From the NCBI GenBank assembly GCA_049116315.1, contig JAGDZD010000004.1, positions 186,001-250,000 on the forward strand: a DNA stretch of 64,000 bases, read 5' to 3'. The position numbers and the translations under genes were made by a program. Below the pieces are notes generated by a model. It ran no database searches, had not been told where the DNA came from, and saw nothing but the letters and a program-made list of their open reading frames with translations. This document shows, piece after piece, positions 49,724 through 58,842 of the stretch. The number at the start of each line of letters is the position of its first letter. Within the stretch, counting starts at the first letter, position 1. Origin of the DNA: Thalassobius sp049116315. GTDB lineage: Bacteria; Pseudomonadota; Alphaproteobacteria; Rhodobacterales; Rhodobacteraceae.

Positions 49724-50494
49724 ATGACTGTCTCAAAACCGCACCTTGGTGCGAACGATCCTGCACGCCGCCACGTCTTGGCCGGTGGCGCAGCCCTGAT
49801 GTTTTCCACCCTTGGCGCTTCGGTTCTGCCCAACGTTGCCGCCGCAAAATCGGAGTCCAAAATGATCCCCAAAGCGTTTGTCTATACCGAAGTTCAACTC
49901 TCTGCGCCCTTTGACCAAGTGCCATGGGATCGGTTGAACAAAGCGATCCAAAACCAGCCCGGTTTTATGAACAAAACTTGGTTCTCAGGCGTTGGCAACG
50001 GCTCGGTTGGGGGGTTCTATTCCTTTGACAGCATTGAAAACGCACAACACTTTGTCACCGACTATTTCCCAAGCGAAGCTGCGGGTTTTGGCACGGGGCA
50101 CACAACACGGGTGTTTGATGCCAGCAAAACCCAAGAGGCCAGTTTGGACATGGGCGCGCCTCATTACGGTGCAGCAGCGCATGCCAAACCGGGCGCCTAT
50201 GTCTATACCGAGGTGCAGGTGAACGTGCCGTTTGAAAACGCCCCTTGGCGGGATCGCAACCCAGTTCTGCGCGCCCAAAAAGGTCTGCTGAGCAAAGTCT
50301 GGTTGAGCGGCTTGCACACCAACACATTGGGCGGTGTCGATGCCTTTGACACCATTGAGAACGCCAAAGCCTTTGCGGTGGATACATTCCCAGAAACCGG
50401 GCGGGCGCTGAATGCATCGGTTTACACCCGCATTTTTGATGCCGCTGTGGTGGAAACCGCCAGCCGTCACATGAACTCGCCTTACTACAGTTGA
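49724..50494 (+). CDS. Tat-exported protein with two tandem YdhR-like dimeric alpha/beta-barrel domains
   Basis: 256 aa. A twin-arginine signal (ARRHVLAGGA, residues 14-23) is followed by two about 99-residue repeats, 51-149 and 158-256. Each repeat begins A(F/Y)VYTEVQ, has G(F/L)(M/L)xKxW and a GG(F/V)xxFD turn with xIENA(Q/K)xF, and ends PxY(G/S). That is the YdhR/antibiotic-monooxygenase-like fold. Two copies in one exported chain suggest a pseudo-dimer. It is controlled by the divergent TetR. Substrate and cofactor are unknown. Confidence 0.75.
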   Translation: MTVSKPHLGANDPARRHVLAGGAALMFSTLGASVLPNVAAAKSESKMIPKAFVYTEVQLSAPFDQVPWDRLNKAIQNQPGFMNKTWFSGVGNGSVGGFYSFDSIENAQHFVTDYFPSEAAGFGTGHTTRVFDASKTQEASLDMGAPHYGAAAHAKPGAYVYTEVQVNVPFENAPWRDRNPVLRAQKGLLSKVWLSGLHTNTLGGVDAFDTIENAKAFAVDTFPETGRALNASVYTRIFDAAVVETASRHMNSPYYS

Positions 50495-50549
50495 TCTCAG
50501 GCGCTTCCATTTCATTGTGACTTGGGCCCTGATTGACGGGCCGCAAAAG

Positions 50550-50584
50550 CACAACGCCCGGGCCTCATGGATCCGGGCGTTGTG
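50550..50584. terminator. Hairpin after the tandem YdhR-like gene
   Basis: CACAACGCCCGG (50550-50561) and CCGGGCGTTGTG (50573-50584), a perfect 12-bp stem with an 11-nt loop. No U-tract, so it may be rho-assisted or an mRNA 3' end. Confidence 0.6.
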
Positions 50585-50599
50585 TGATCAGAGCACGGG

Positions 50600-50680
50600 A
50601 CCTCAAGGGCAGGGGGCGCTGCCCCCTCCGGTGAAGGACTTCACCGTTCACCCCCGAGGTATTGATCCCAAGAAAAAGCC
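50600..50680. repeat. Intergenic palindromic repeat (divergent copy of the dispersed element)
   Basis: GGGGGCGCTGCCCCC and CGGTGAA...TTCACCG lie close together, followed by CACCCCCGAGGTATTGATCC and AAGAAAAA. This nested-palindrome layout is a common Rhodobacteraceae intergenic element. It resembles, in reverse, the copies at 53809 and 60449, but the match is only loose. Confidence 0.4.
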
Positions 50681-50685
50681 AGGGG

Positions 50686-51990
50686 CTATTTTTCCGGAAT
50701 GAGACCACGGGGGCTGAAACGCAGCACCAGCAACAGGACCAACCCCATGGTCACAAAGCGCATATAGGATGCGGCGCCCAAAAGATGCGCTTTGAGCGCG
50801 CTGTCTTCAGCCATGCCATAGGTCAGCGAGGATATAAGCATTTGTCCCAAGGGTTCGACCTGAATCCAAAGAAAATAAATCAGGAATCCGCCAAGCACGG
50901 CGCCAAGGTTGCTGCCCGATCCCCCCACAATCACCATCACCCAGATCAAGAAGGTATAGCGCAGCGGTTGGTAAGCACCCGGAGACAGCTGTCCGTCCAA
51001 AGTGGTCATCATCGCACCGGCAATGCCACAGACGCCAGAGCCGAGTACAAAGATTTGCAAATGGCGTTTGGTGACGTTTTTGCCCATGGCACGGGCGGCC
51101 ACTTCGTTGTCGCGAATGGCACGCATCATGCGGCCCCACGGTGAATGCAGCGCGCGTTGTGCCAACCAGAGCAGGATCAACAGGACCACTGCAAACAATC
51201 CAGTATAGAGCAGCTTCACCCAGAGAGTTGAGGCCGTGGTGGGATCCAGACCCAGCTGCGTGGCGCGGGCCACAAAGGCGTCGCTTTGTTGCAGATCGAT
51301 CTCTTTGGGGATGGGGCGCGGCAGGCCATGGACGTTTTTCACACCGCGCGCCAACCAGTCTTCGTTCTTCATCACGGCAATGATGATCTCAGCAATTCCC
51401 AGCGTGGCAATGGCCAGATAGTCCGAGCGCAGACCCAGCGCAGTTTTCCCGATGATCCAAGCCGCGCCAGCCGCAAAGATGCCGCCCACAGGCCAAGCCA
51501 AGAGCACGGGCAGACCCAGCCCACCGATGTTGCCATTTGAGGCAGAATTGATGGCTTCGACAGCGAGAACCGCCGGGTCAAACACAGAGCGGAAAATTAT
51601 AAAGCCCAGCCCAAGTACGGCCAGAAGCGCGAGCGTGCGGAGGCGCGATTTTGGCATGCGGGTATAGGTCAGCACCGCCGCAACGATGGTGATCGCCCCA
51701 AGCGCCAGAGCCAGTAAGATCTGATAGCCACCCGCCGGCCAAGCTTCGGGGATTGGTTCGATGGAGATCAAAACCGTGGCCAGCCCCCCAAGCGCAACAA
51801 ACCCCATGATGCCGACATTGAACAGGCCGGCAAAGCCCCATTGCAGATTGACCCCAAGCGCCATGATGGCGCTGATCAGGCCCATGTTCAGGATGACCAA
51901 CGCCGAGTTCCAGCTTTGAAACACGCCCGTGGCGATGATCAAGGCGGCGACAATTCCAAACAAACCGATGTTTCTTGTGCTCTCGCTCAT
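50686..51990 (-). CDS. livM: LivM-type branched-chain amino-acid ABC permease
   Basis: 434 aa with about ten membrane segments, BPD_transp_2 family, LivM subgroup: LGVNLQWGFAGLFNVGIMGF, the DYLAIATLGIAEI segment and later GRMMRAIRDNEVAARAMGKNV. Longer than many LivM (N-terminal half has an extra polar loop near residues 110-125). The start overlaps livH by 4 nt. Channel half with LivH. Substrate may be branched-chain amino acids or another amino acid/amide; the operon has no further clue. Confidence 0.9.
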   Translation of the reverse strand: MSESTRNIGLFGIVAALIIATGVFQSWNSALVILNMGLISAIMALGVNLQWGFAGLFNVGIMGFVALGGLATVLISIEPIPEAWPAGGYQILLALALGAITIVAAVLTYTRMPKSRLRTLALLAVLGLGFIIFRSVFDPAVLAVEAINSASNGNIGGLGLPVLLAWPVGGIFAAGAAWIIGKTALGLRSDYLAIATLGIAEIIIAVMKNEDWLARGVKNVHGLPRPIPKEIDLQQSDAFVARATQLGLDPTTASTLWVKLLYTGLFAVVLLILLWLAQRALHSPWGRMMRAIRDNEVAARAMGKNVTKRHLQIFVLGSGVCGIAGAMMTTLDGQLSPGAYQPLRYTFLIWVMVIVGGSGSNLGAVLGGFLIYFLWIQVEPLGQMLISSLTYGMAEDSALKAHLLGAASYMRFVTMGLVLLLVLRFSPRGLIPEK

Positions 51991-52997
51991 ACCGATTTCC
52001 CCTTAAACAGCCCGGTGGGTTTGAACAGCAGAACCACCACCAAAATGGCAAAGCTGACTGCAAATTTGTAATTCGTCGACAGCAGTTGCACCATTATGTC
52101 TGGCTCTAGGTCTTCGGGCAGCAGATAGCGCAGCACCTTTCTCCAAGCATAGGTGATGGTCACTTCGGAAAAAGCGATGACAAATCCCCCGGCAATGGCG
52201 CCAAGCGGGCTGCCCAGCCCCCCAACAATTGCAGCAGCAAAGATCGGCAACAGCAATTGGAAGAAGGTGAATGGCTTAAAGCTTTTGTCGAGCCCATAGA
52301 GCGTGCCCGCCACCGTCGCCAAAGCGGCCACAATCAACCACGTGTACAGCACCACGCGTTCGGGATTGACGCCCGACAACAGCGCCAGATCTTCGTTGTC
52401 AGAATAGGCGCGCATGGATTTTCCGGTGCGCGTCTTGGTCAGGAACCAGAACAACAGCGCCACAACAATGATCGCAGTGACCACTGTCAGGCCTTGAGTG
52501 GTACGAATGGCCAATCCCTCACTCAACCCGGTCATCGATTTGAAGGTACGCACAGAGATGATGAACCGTTCGCCATCTGCAAAGCGTTGATCGCCGGGGC
52601 CGATGACAATGCGCACCAGCCCGTTCATGATGAACATCACCCCCATCGAAACGATGACCAAAATCACCGGCTTGGCTTTTTGTTGCCGGTAAAACCGGTA
52701 CACAACCCGATCGGTGCCAATGACAAGGGCGGAACAGATCGCAATCCCAAAAGGCAGCGCCAATAGGGCTGTGGGCAAGGGCCCCAAGCTGATCCCCATG
52801 GATTGGAACCACCAGGTAAAGAACACCACAAACATGGTGCCAAAGGCCATGGTGTCGCCATGGGCAAAGTTTGAAAATCGCAAAATCCCATAGATCAACG
52901 TGACCCCAAGGGCGCCCAGAGCCAACTGACTGCCATAGGCAATCGCCGGGATCAGGACAAAATTCGACAGCACCACAAACGCGTTTAGGATTTCCAT
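51987..52997 (-). CDS. livH: LivH-type branched-chain amino-acid ABC permease
   Basis: 336 aa from ATG 52997. A longer in-frame reading adds 19 residues but has no binding site; GAGGACGGAT lies before the chosen start. Typical LivH words: ALGALGVTLIYGILRFSNFAHGDTMAFG, then GKSMRAYSDNEDLALLSGVNPERV. Overlaps livM by 4 nt. Forms the inner-membrane pore with LivM. Confidence 0.9.
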   Translation of the reverse strand: MEILNAFVVLSNFVLIPAIAYGSQLALGALGVTLIYGILRFSNFAHGDTMAFGTMFVVFFTWWFQSMGISLGPLPTALLALPFGIAICSALVIGTDRVVYRFYRQQKAKPVILVIVSMGVMFIMNGLVRIVIGPGDQRFADGERFIISVRTFKSMTGLSEGLAIRTTQGLTVVTAIIVVALLFWFLTKTRTGKSMRAYSDNEDLALLSGVNPERVVLYTWLIVAALATVAGTLYGLDKSFKPFTFFQLLLPIFAAAIVGGLGSPLGAIAGGFVIAFSEVTITYAWRKVLRYLLPEDLEPDIMVQLLSTNYKFAVSFAILVVVLLFKPTGLFKGKSV

Positions 52998-53078
52998 CAG
53001 ATCCGTCCTCGCAGGTGAATTGCCGGGCTCAACGCGCCCGCAGCGGCGCAGCACAAAAAATTGAAACCAATAATCATA

Positions 53079-53795
53079 TCAGCCCCCCAGAAAACTTTGA
53101 CGCACGTCGGGATCAGCCAGCAACTCTTGCCCCGTGCCCGTATGCGCGTTGCGCCCTTGCACCAGAACATAGCCCTTGTCGGCGATCTCCAGCGCTTGGC
53201 GCGCGTTTTGCTCCACCATGAGAATTGAAATACCGGTTCGCGCCACCTCAATGATGCGGTCAAACAATTCATCCATAACGATGGGGCTGACCCCCGCGGT
53301 GGGCTCATCCAACAGCAAAACTTTGGGCTGGGTCATCAAAGCCCGCCCCACAGCCACCTGCTGACGCTGCCCGCCCGACAGTTCGCCAGCCGCTTGCGCC
53401 CGCTTGTCCCGCAGGATCGGGAACAGATCAAACACCTGCTCCAAGGTGTCCCTGAAATCATCGGTGCGAATAAACGCCCCCATTTCCAGGTTTTCCTCCA
53501 CGCTCATCGAGGTGAAAATATTGCTGGTCTGCGGCACAAACCCCATGCCCTCAGCCACCCGCGCCTGCGGAGATAAGCCGGTGATGTCGCGCCCATCCAG
53601 ACGCACCGCCCCCGCCCGCAGGTTCAACATGCCAAAGGTGGCCTTCATCGCGGTGGATTTACCAGCGCCATTAGGGCCCACAATCACGGCGATTTCACCA
53701 CGATCCACCGAAATGGTACAGTCATGCAGAATGTCAGGCCCGGACTTGCCATAGCCGCCAGTCATTCCCTCACCGATAAGAAACGGCTCAGACAT
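53079..53795 (-). CDS. livF: LivF-type ABC ATPase
   Basis: 238 aa from ATG 53795 (AGAGAGG upstream). An earlier in-frame ATG lies inside the dispersed repeat at 53809 and was not used. Walker A GPNGAGKST, signature LSGGQRQQVAVGRAL, Walker B VLLLDEPTAGVSP, H-loop at LMVEQNARQAL. Second ATPase of the liv importer, separated from livG by the small secreted-protein gene. Confidence 0.92.
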   Translation of the reverse strand: MSEPFLIGEGMTGGYGKSGPDILHDCTISVDRGEIAVIVGPNGAGKSTAMKATFGMLNLRAGAVRLDGRDITGLSPQARVAEGMGFVPQTSNIFTSMSVEENLEMGAFIRTDDFRDTLEQVFDLFPILRDKRAQAAGELSGGQRQQVAVGRALMTQPKVLLLDEPTAGVSPIVMDELFDRIIEVARTGISILMVEQNARQALEIADKGYVLVQGRNAHTGTGQELLADPDVRQSFLGG

Positions 53796-53808
53796 CGCGC
53801 GCCTCTCT

Positions 53809-53852
53809 TTCATCTTGCAATAAATACTCTGGGGTCCGGGGCAAGGCCCCGG
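53809..53852. repeat. Dispersed intergenic repeat, copy 2
   Basis: TTCATCTTGC-AATAAATACTC (positions 53809-53829) followed by a GC-rich hairpin GGGGTCCGGGGCAAGGCCCC-like segment. The first 21 bases nearly match the copy at 60449. Confidence 0.6.
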
Positions 53853-53879
53853 TGCGAAGACATAGGCTGTGTGACACGA

Positions 53880-54503
53880 TCATTGCACATCCTCGTCAAT
53901 TGCCAGTTTCAGATTGTCCAGAAAGTCGGCGTTCCAAGTCTGAAACTCTGCGTCGAACTCTTTGCCCACATTCCAGACCAGTGACTGCACCGTCAGATCC
54001 TGTGTGATCAATAAGGTGTTTGCATAGACCACATTGAGCCCGTCAATCACCGCGCCATAGACCATGGTTTCACCGTGGTGCCCGTCAATCTTGACATCAT
54101 ACACGTCCAACACCGGGATTTGCTCGATCGGCACTTGGCTCACAAAGGCTGCATGTTCCAGCGCAGCACTGCGCATGAACTCAAAGCTGCTGCCTTCGTC
54201 CCAGCCAAATTCTTCGATGATCAACCCGGCGTAAATATTGCCCGAGTGATGGAACATCACGCTAAAATCACCGGTTTTGGCTGTTGGGCGCCAATTGCTG
54301 AAACTGCCACAAAACTCGATGTTCACATGCACCGAAACACAGCGGGAAGAGGTTTCAGATTCAGCGAACTTCCACGTGTTGTCACTGAGCAGATGCACTT
54401 TTTTGCCGCCAAGAACGGTTGACCCAACCACCTCCTGCGCCAATCCCTGTCCTGCGGTGACCAAGGTCAGTGCCGCCCCAAATAATGACGCGCGCAGGCT
54501 CAT
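53880..54503 (-). CDS. Unknown secreted protein inside the liv operon
   Basis: 207 aa with a signal peptide cleaved near GQGLAQ. The N-terminal mature part reads STVLGGKKVHLLSDNTWKF, a short beta motif also found in several unrelated secreted proteins. Two cysteines (CVSV, EFCGS) may form a disulfide. No recognised domain in the rest. ATG 54503 overlaps the livG stop (ATGA), so it is made with the transporter. A role as an accessory or lipid/ligand partner is only a guess from position. Confidence 0.75.
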   Translation of the reverse strand: MSLRASLFGAALTLVTAGQGLAQEVVGSTVLGGKKVHLLSDNTWKFAESETSSRCVSVHVNIEFCGSFSNWRPTAKTGDFSVMFHHSGNIYAGLIIEEFGWDEGSSFEFMRSAALEHAAFVSQVPIEQIPVLDVYDVKIDGHHGETMVYGAVIDGLNVVYANTLLITQDLTVQSLVWNVGKEFDAEFQTWNADFLDNLKLAIDEDVQ

Positions 54504-55279
54504 ACTGCCTTCTCCTTGTTCTTCAATCCGGTGCCAAGATAGGCTTCGATCACCTGCTCATTGGCTTTGATTTCAGCCAAGGTGCCTTGGGCCAAAACGG
54601 CCCCTTCGGCCATGCAGATCACTGGATTGCACAGGCGTTCTATAAACTCCATGTCGTGCTCGATCACCACAAAGGTATATCCGCGCTCGGTGTTCAGCTG
54701 CTTGATCGCATCGGCAATCGTATAGAGCAAGGTGCGGTTCACGCCGGCACCAACCTCGTCCAGAAAGACGATTTTGGCATCCACCATCATGGTGCGCCCC
54801 AGCTCCAGCAGTTTCTTTTGCCCACCAGAGACTTCGCCCGCCTTCAGATCGGCAATATGCCCAATGGTCAGAAACTCCAAAACCTCATCAGCTTTGGCAC
54901 GTAACGCTCTCTCTTCATTGGCAATTCTCTTGCGTCCGAACCAAGTATTCCAAAGTTTTTCACCGGATTGATCTCCGGCAACCATCATCAGGTTTTCACG
55001 GCACGTCATCGAGGAAAACTCATGCGCAATTTGGAACGTGCGCAGCAATCCCTTGTGAAACAACTCATGCGGAGGCAGGCCCGTGATGTCTTGCCCATCC
55101 ATGGTGATCCGGCCAGAGGTTGGCGGCAGAACACCTGCGATCACGTTAAAAAGGGTGGTTTTTCCCGCGCCATTGGGCCCGATCAATCCTGTGATTGTCC
55201 CAGTTTCAATGCGCAGAGAGGCCCCGTTTACGGCACGAAAACCGCCAAAATGTTTGTGGACGTCTTCGACAACGATCAT
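54500..55279 (-). CDS. livG: LivG-type ABC ATPase
   Basis: 259 aa. Walker A GPNGAGKTT near residue 35, signature SGGQKKLLELGRTM, Walker B IVFLDEVGAGVN, H-loop in VVIEHDMEFI. LivG is distinguished from LivF by the longer helical region between the Walker A and the signature. First ATPase after the SBP gene. The stop overlaps the unknown secreted-protein gene by 4 nt. Confidence 0.92.
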   Translation of the reverse strand: MIVVEDVHKHFGGFRAVNGASLRIETGTITGLIGPNGAGKTTLFNVIAGVLPPTSGRITMDGQDITGLPPHELFHKGLLRTFQIAHEFSSMTCRENLMMVAGDQSGEKLWNTWFGRKRIANEERALRAKADEVLEFLTIGHIADLKAGEVSGGQKKLLELGRTMMVDAKIVFLDEVGAGVNRTLLYTIADAIKQLNTERGYTFVVIEHDMEFIERLCNPVICMAEGAVLAQGTLAEIKANEQVIEAYLGTGLKNKEKAV

Positions 55280-55332
55280 TCCACATCCCCCGTCACAGCG
55301 CTGTTTTTATGCGCTTGTTGTTTTATGTAATT

Positions 55333-55356
55333 CAGCCCGGTGCAAAGACCGGGCTG
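55333..55356 (-). terminator. Intra-operon hairpin after the livK-like SBP gene
   Basis: CAGCCCGG (55333-55340) and CCGGGCTG (55349-55356), 8-bp stem with an 8-nt loop, between the SBP stop (55385) and livG start (55279). Fourth example of a hairpin after an SBP gene in this window. Confidence 0.65.
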
Positions 55357-55384
55357 AGAAATAGTCTATCAAATCCAAAGTGGC

Positions 55385-56572
55385 TTAGCGGTACTTGACC
55401 GTTTCCATCATGCCGTCTTTGATTTCGATCTGACGGTATCCACCCGCAGCTTCACCACCGCCGATCAGCTCAACCGCAGTTGCGCCGACATAGTCGATTT
55501 CACCACCAGAGGCCAAGATTTCCAGCGCTTTGGCCAGTTCACCTGGATAGATGGCTTCGCCCGGAGCATTGGCAACGTCAGTGATTTTGGCTTTGTAATC
55601 GCCCGGTTCAGAGGACCCCGCCGCTTGCATCGCCAGCATGATCAAGGCCGCTGCGTCATAGCTTTCACCGACATAAGGGCCGTCGCCATTTTCGATGCCC
55701 GCAGCTTCGATCAAAGACGCCATGATGCCTGCGCCTTCGCTTTCGGTGCCTGGAACAGTCCCGATCGAGCCGTTGATTTCAGCGCCGAAGTTGGTTTCCA
55801 ACGCCGAACCGATCATGCCATCTGGCAGTACAAATGTGTCAAACGCACCGGTGTCCAGCGACGCACGGATCATGCCCGGACCACCTTGGTCAACATAGCC
55901 CGCAACAACCAGCGCTTCGCCACCTGCGGAGGCCAATTCGCCAACTTCAGCAGAGTAGTCCGCTTTGCCGTCTTCATGGGCAGAGGTTGCTGTGACGCTG
56001 CCGCCAGCGGCTTTATAGGCCGCAACAAAGCTGTCAGACAGACCCTTGCCATAGTCGTTGTTGGTATAAGTCACAGCCACTTCGCTGATGCCTTTTTCCA
56101 TCAATACAGAGGCCAGAACCTGACCCTGGCGCGCATCAGACGGGGCTGTGCGGAAGAATAGACCGTTGTCTTCTGTATCTGACAGCGCCGGCGAGGTGGC
56201 CGAAGGTGAGATCATGACGATGCCGTTTGCCAAGGCAACGTTGGACAGAACCGCGCCGGTAACACCGGAACAATCTGGGCCCATCAGGCCTTTGACGCCA
56301 TCAGAGGTGATCAAACGTTCCGCGGCGGCGGTTGCAGCAGCGGAATCAATGCATGTGGAATCGGCCCGTACCGGAGAAACGGTCGATCCGCCCAGCAGCT
56401 TGCCACTGTCGCTGACTTCGCTCATCGCCAGTTCAGCGCCCGCAGCCATCGCAGGAGTCAGCGATTCAATAGGGCCGGTAAAGCCCAAAATCACTCCCAA
56501 TTTGATTTCGTCAGCCGAAGCGACGCCGGACATCAGTGCTGTTGCGGCCGTGGCCATCAAAAACTTTTTCAT
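55385..56572 (-). CDS. livK: LivK/LivJ-type amino-acid substrate-binding protein
   Basis: 395 aa from ATG 56572, preferred over the longer reading because GGGAG precedes it and the protein then starts with KKFLMATAATALMSG, a signal peptide ending near VASADE. Peripla_BP_6 fold: LGVILGFTGPIESLTPAMAAGAELA, GPDCSGVTGAVLS and a C-terminal AGGYRQIEI. First gene of the operon in transcription order. Ligand uncertain. Confidence 0.9.
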   Translation of the reverse strand: MKKFLMATAATALMSGVASADEIKLGVILGFTGPIESLTPAMAAGAELAMSEVSDSGKLLGGSTVSPVRADSTCIDSAAATAAAERLITSDGVKGLMGPDCSGVTGAVLSNVALANGIVMISPSATSPALSDTEDNGLFFRTAPSDARQGQVLASVLMEKGISEVAVTYTNNDYGKGLSDSFVAAYKAAGGSVTATSAHEDGKADYSAEVGELASAGGEALVVAGYVDQGGPGMIRASLDTGAFDTFVLPDGMIGSALETNFGAEINGSIGTVPGTESEGAGIMASLIEAAGIENGDGPYVGESYDAAALIMLAMQAAGSSEPGDYKAKITDVANAPGEAIYPGELAKALEILASGGEIDYVGATAVELIGGGEAAGGYRQIEIKDGMMETVKYR

Positions 56573-56755
56573 TTTTAGTCTCCCAAGTTGGAATTTTATT
56601 CCTGATTCGAGCCTAAGCCGACACCCCAAGAAAGTGAAGGCCCGATCCGCGTTGAAACGCGCCTTGACCCTAGGGAAAACACAAAGTCCAAGAAATCTGT
56701 TTATTCGCGTCAGGCGCGCCCTATATAAACCCGTACACGTTAAGGGGCACGCATC

Positions 56756-57829
56756 ATGAGATCTGGATTTCTAAAGTTTGTTTTGACGATGTTTCTTTCC
56801 GCCTCTTCGGCGCAGGCCTTAGAGTATACCCAAGTGGCCGAGGGCTTTGATGTGCCATGGTCGCTCGGCTTTTTGCCAGATGGCAGCCTGTTGGTCACAG
56901 AGCGTGCGGGTCAATTGTGGCATGTGTCGCCGCAGGGACAAAAGTCTGAGATCCAGAATCTGCCCCCAATTCTTGCAGACGGGCAGGGCGGATTGCTGGA
57001 TGTGGTTGTGGCGCGTGATTTCGACCAAAGCCGCACCATTTTTCTGAGCTACACCCAAAAGCGTCCCGGAGGTGTTGGCACGGTGCTCAGCTCGGCCCAG
57101 CTGAGCCTTGGCAATCACCTGCTGAAAGATCACCAAACCTTGTTCGAAATGGCGCGTGGGTCGGACACCGGACGTCACTTTGGCGGACGCATTGTCGAAA
57201 GCCGAGAGGGGCATCTGTTCCTGACGCTTGGGGATTTGGGGCAACGGTTGGATGCGCAACGCCTTGACCTGCACAGCGGCAAAGTGGTGCGCGTGGCCCG
57301 TGACGGATCGGTGCCGCAGCGCAACCCGTTCAAGGGCCGCCGGCAATCACAGCCAAAAATCTGGAGTCTGGGTCATCGCAATCCGCAAGGGGCAGCACTG
57401 GACGCCGATGGAAACCTCTGGGTGTCAGAACATGGCCCCAAAGGCGGGGATGAAATCAACCGCGTTGAAAAAGGGGCGAACTATGGTTGGCCGATCATTG
57501 GGTATGGTCAGCATTATTCCGGGGAACAGGTGGGCGACGGCACCCATATGCGCGGCATGGAGCAACCAGAGTTTTACTGGGATCCCTCAATAGCCCCCTC
57601 AGGTTTGATGCACTATCAAGGGGAGATGTTTCCGCACTGGCAGGGCGATTGGTTTGTCGGGTCCTTGAAGTTTGACTATATCGCGCGCCTGTCAGGGACG
57701 CCGCTGCGCGAGGTTGAGCGCATTCAATCCCGTCACACCGGTCGGGTCCGCGATGTCCGTCAAAGCAAAGACGGCGCCATTTGGTTCCTCAGCGAAGACA
57801 ATGGGGCGCTCTATCGCATCACGCCGTAG
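56756..57829 (+). CDS. PQQ-dependent soluble aldose/sugar dehydrogenase (Asd/YliI type)
   Basis: 357 aa with a signal peptide ending near SSAQA. Six-bladed beta-propeller GSDH family: VPWSLGFLPDGSLLVTERAG at the start, then DLGQRLDAQRLD, GHRNPQGAALD and VSEHGPKGGDEINRVEKGANYGWP, which carry PQQ and calcium ligands in this family. It oxidises aldoses to lactones in the periplasm. Divergent from livK over a 183-bp promoter region. Confidence 0.9.
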   Translation: MRSGFLKFVLTMFLSASSAQALEYTQVAEGFDVPWSLGFLPDGSLLVTERAGQLWHVSPQGQKSEIQNLPPILADGQGGLLDVVVARDFDQSRTIFLSYTQKRPGGVGTVLSSAQLSLGNHLLKDHQTLFEMARGSDTGRHFGGRIVESREGHLFLTLGDLGQRLDAQRLDLHSGKVVRVARDGSVPQRNPFKGRRQSQPKIWSLGHRNPQGAALDADGNLWVSEHGPKGGDEINRVEKGANYGWPIIGYGQHYSGEQVGDGTHMRGMEQPEFYWDPSIAPSGLMHYQGEMFPHWQGDWFVGSLKFDYIARLSGTPLREVERIQSRHTGRVRDVRQSKDGAIWFLSEDNGALYRITP

Positions 57830-57852
57830 CAGCGCGCGATGCCCCAAAGACC

Positions 57853-58842
57853 TTAGCCATGGGATCCACGTTCGCGATAAGGTGTCGTGTTGTAATGCGC
57901 CCGATAGCATTTGGAAAAATGCGACGGTGATGAAAACCCACAGGCCAGCGCAACATTGATCACACTCATATCGGTTTGCATCAACAGATTGCGGGCTTTT
58001 TGCAGCCGCAACTCCATATAGTGGCGCTTGGGGCTCCGACTGAGATATCGGCGAAACAGCCGCTCAAGTTGCCGGGTGGACAGCCCCACATCTTTGGCCA
58101 GCAGCGAGGGGCTTACCGGTTCTTCGATGTTCTCTTCCATCATCTGGATGACTTGGCTCAACTTTGGATGACGCACCCCAATGCGCGTTGGCACGGACAG
58201 GCGCTGCGTGTCCTGATCGGTTCGGATCGACGAATAAATCTGTTGGTCAGCAACGGCATTGGCCAGATCTTCGCCTTGATCTCGTGCAATCAGATGCAGC
58301 ATCAAATCAAGCGAGGCCGTGCCCCCCGCCGTGGTCACTCGGTTGCCATCAACCACAAAGACGGATTTGGTAAGCTCAATTTCGTCAAACTCTTCGACAA
58401 AACTGTCGTAGTTTTCCCAATGAACCGTCGCCCGTTTACCCTCCATCAAGCCCGCTTTGGCCAAAGCATAGGTGGCCGTGCACAGCCCTCCCAGCGTCAG
58501 CCCTTTGCGGGCCTCGCGTCGCAGCCAAGAAATCAACTTCTTGGTCGTGGCCTTTTGGACATTCACCCCACCAATCAGCAAAACCGTGTCATCCTGAGAC
58601 AATTCGCCCAAGGCACCATCCACCTGAAACTCCGATCCCGCAGAGCAAGCAACATTCACGCCCTCTTCTGATTGCACCTGCCATTGATAGAGCTCGCGCT
58701 CAGCCATCCGATTGGCCAAACGCAGACATTCCACCGCTGCGGCAAAACTCAAAAGCGTAAATTCCTGCATCAAAACAAAGACAAAGCGCTTGGGCTTGTC
58801 GCCAACCATCCGGCTGAGATTCAGGTCAGGTTTGGGATCCAT
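57853..58842 (-). CDS. GlxA-type AraC regulator with DJ-1/PfpI domain
   Basis: 329 aa from ATG 58842 (AAGGAG with six-base spacing). The first 200 residues are a DJ-1/PfpI-like ligand domain (FVLMQEFTLLSFAAAVECL, the GGLCTATYALAKAGL turn where the usual nucleophile cysteine sits, and VHWENY). The last 100 residues form the AraC helix-turn-helix (LSTRQLERLFRRYL, NVALACGFSSPSHFSKCYR). Roseobacter homologues often control betaine, carnitine or sarcosine genes; none of these lie here. Confidence 0.9.
   Translation of the reverse strand: MDPKPDLNLSRMVGDKPKRFVFVLMQEFTLLSFAAAVECLRLANRMAERELYQWQVQSEEGVNVACSAGSEFQVDGALGELSQDDTVLLIGGVNVQKATTKKLISWLRREARKGLTLGGLCTATYALAKAGLMEGKRATVHWENYDSFVEEFDEIELTKSVFVVDGNRVTTAGGTASLDLMLHLIARDQGEDLANAVADQQIYSSIRTDQDTQRLSVPTRIGVRHPKLSQVIQMMEENIEEPVSPSLLAKDVGLSTRQLERLFRRYLSRSPKRHYMELRLQKARNLLMQTDMSVINVALACGFSSPSHFSKCYRAHYNTTPYRERGSHG

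Noticed and set aside
53796..53813. Earlier start for livF
   Set aside because: The six extra codons lie in the dispersed repeat, while AGAGAGG is well placed for the ATG at 53795.
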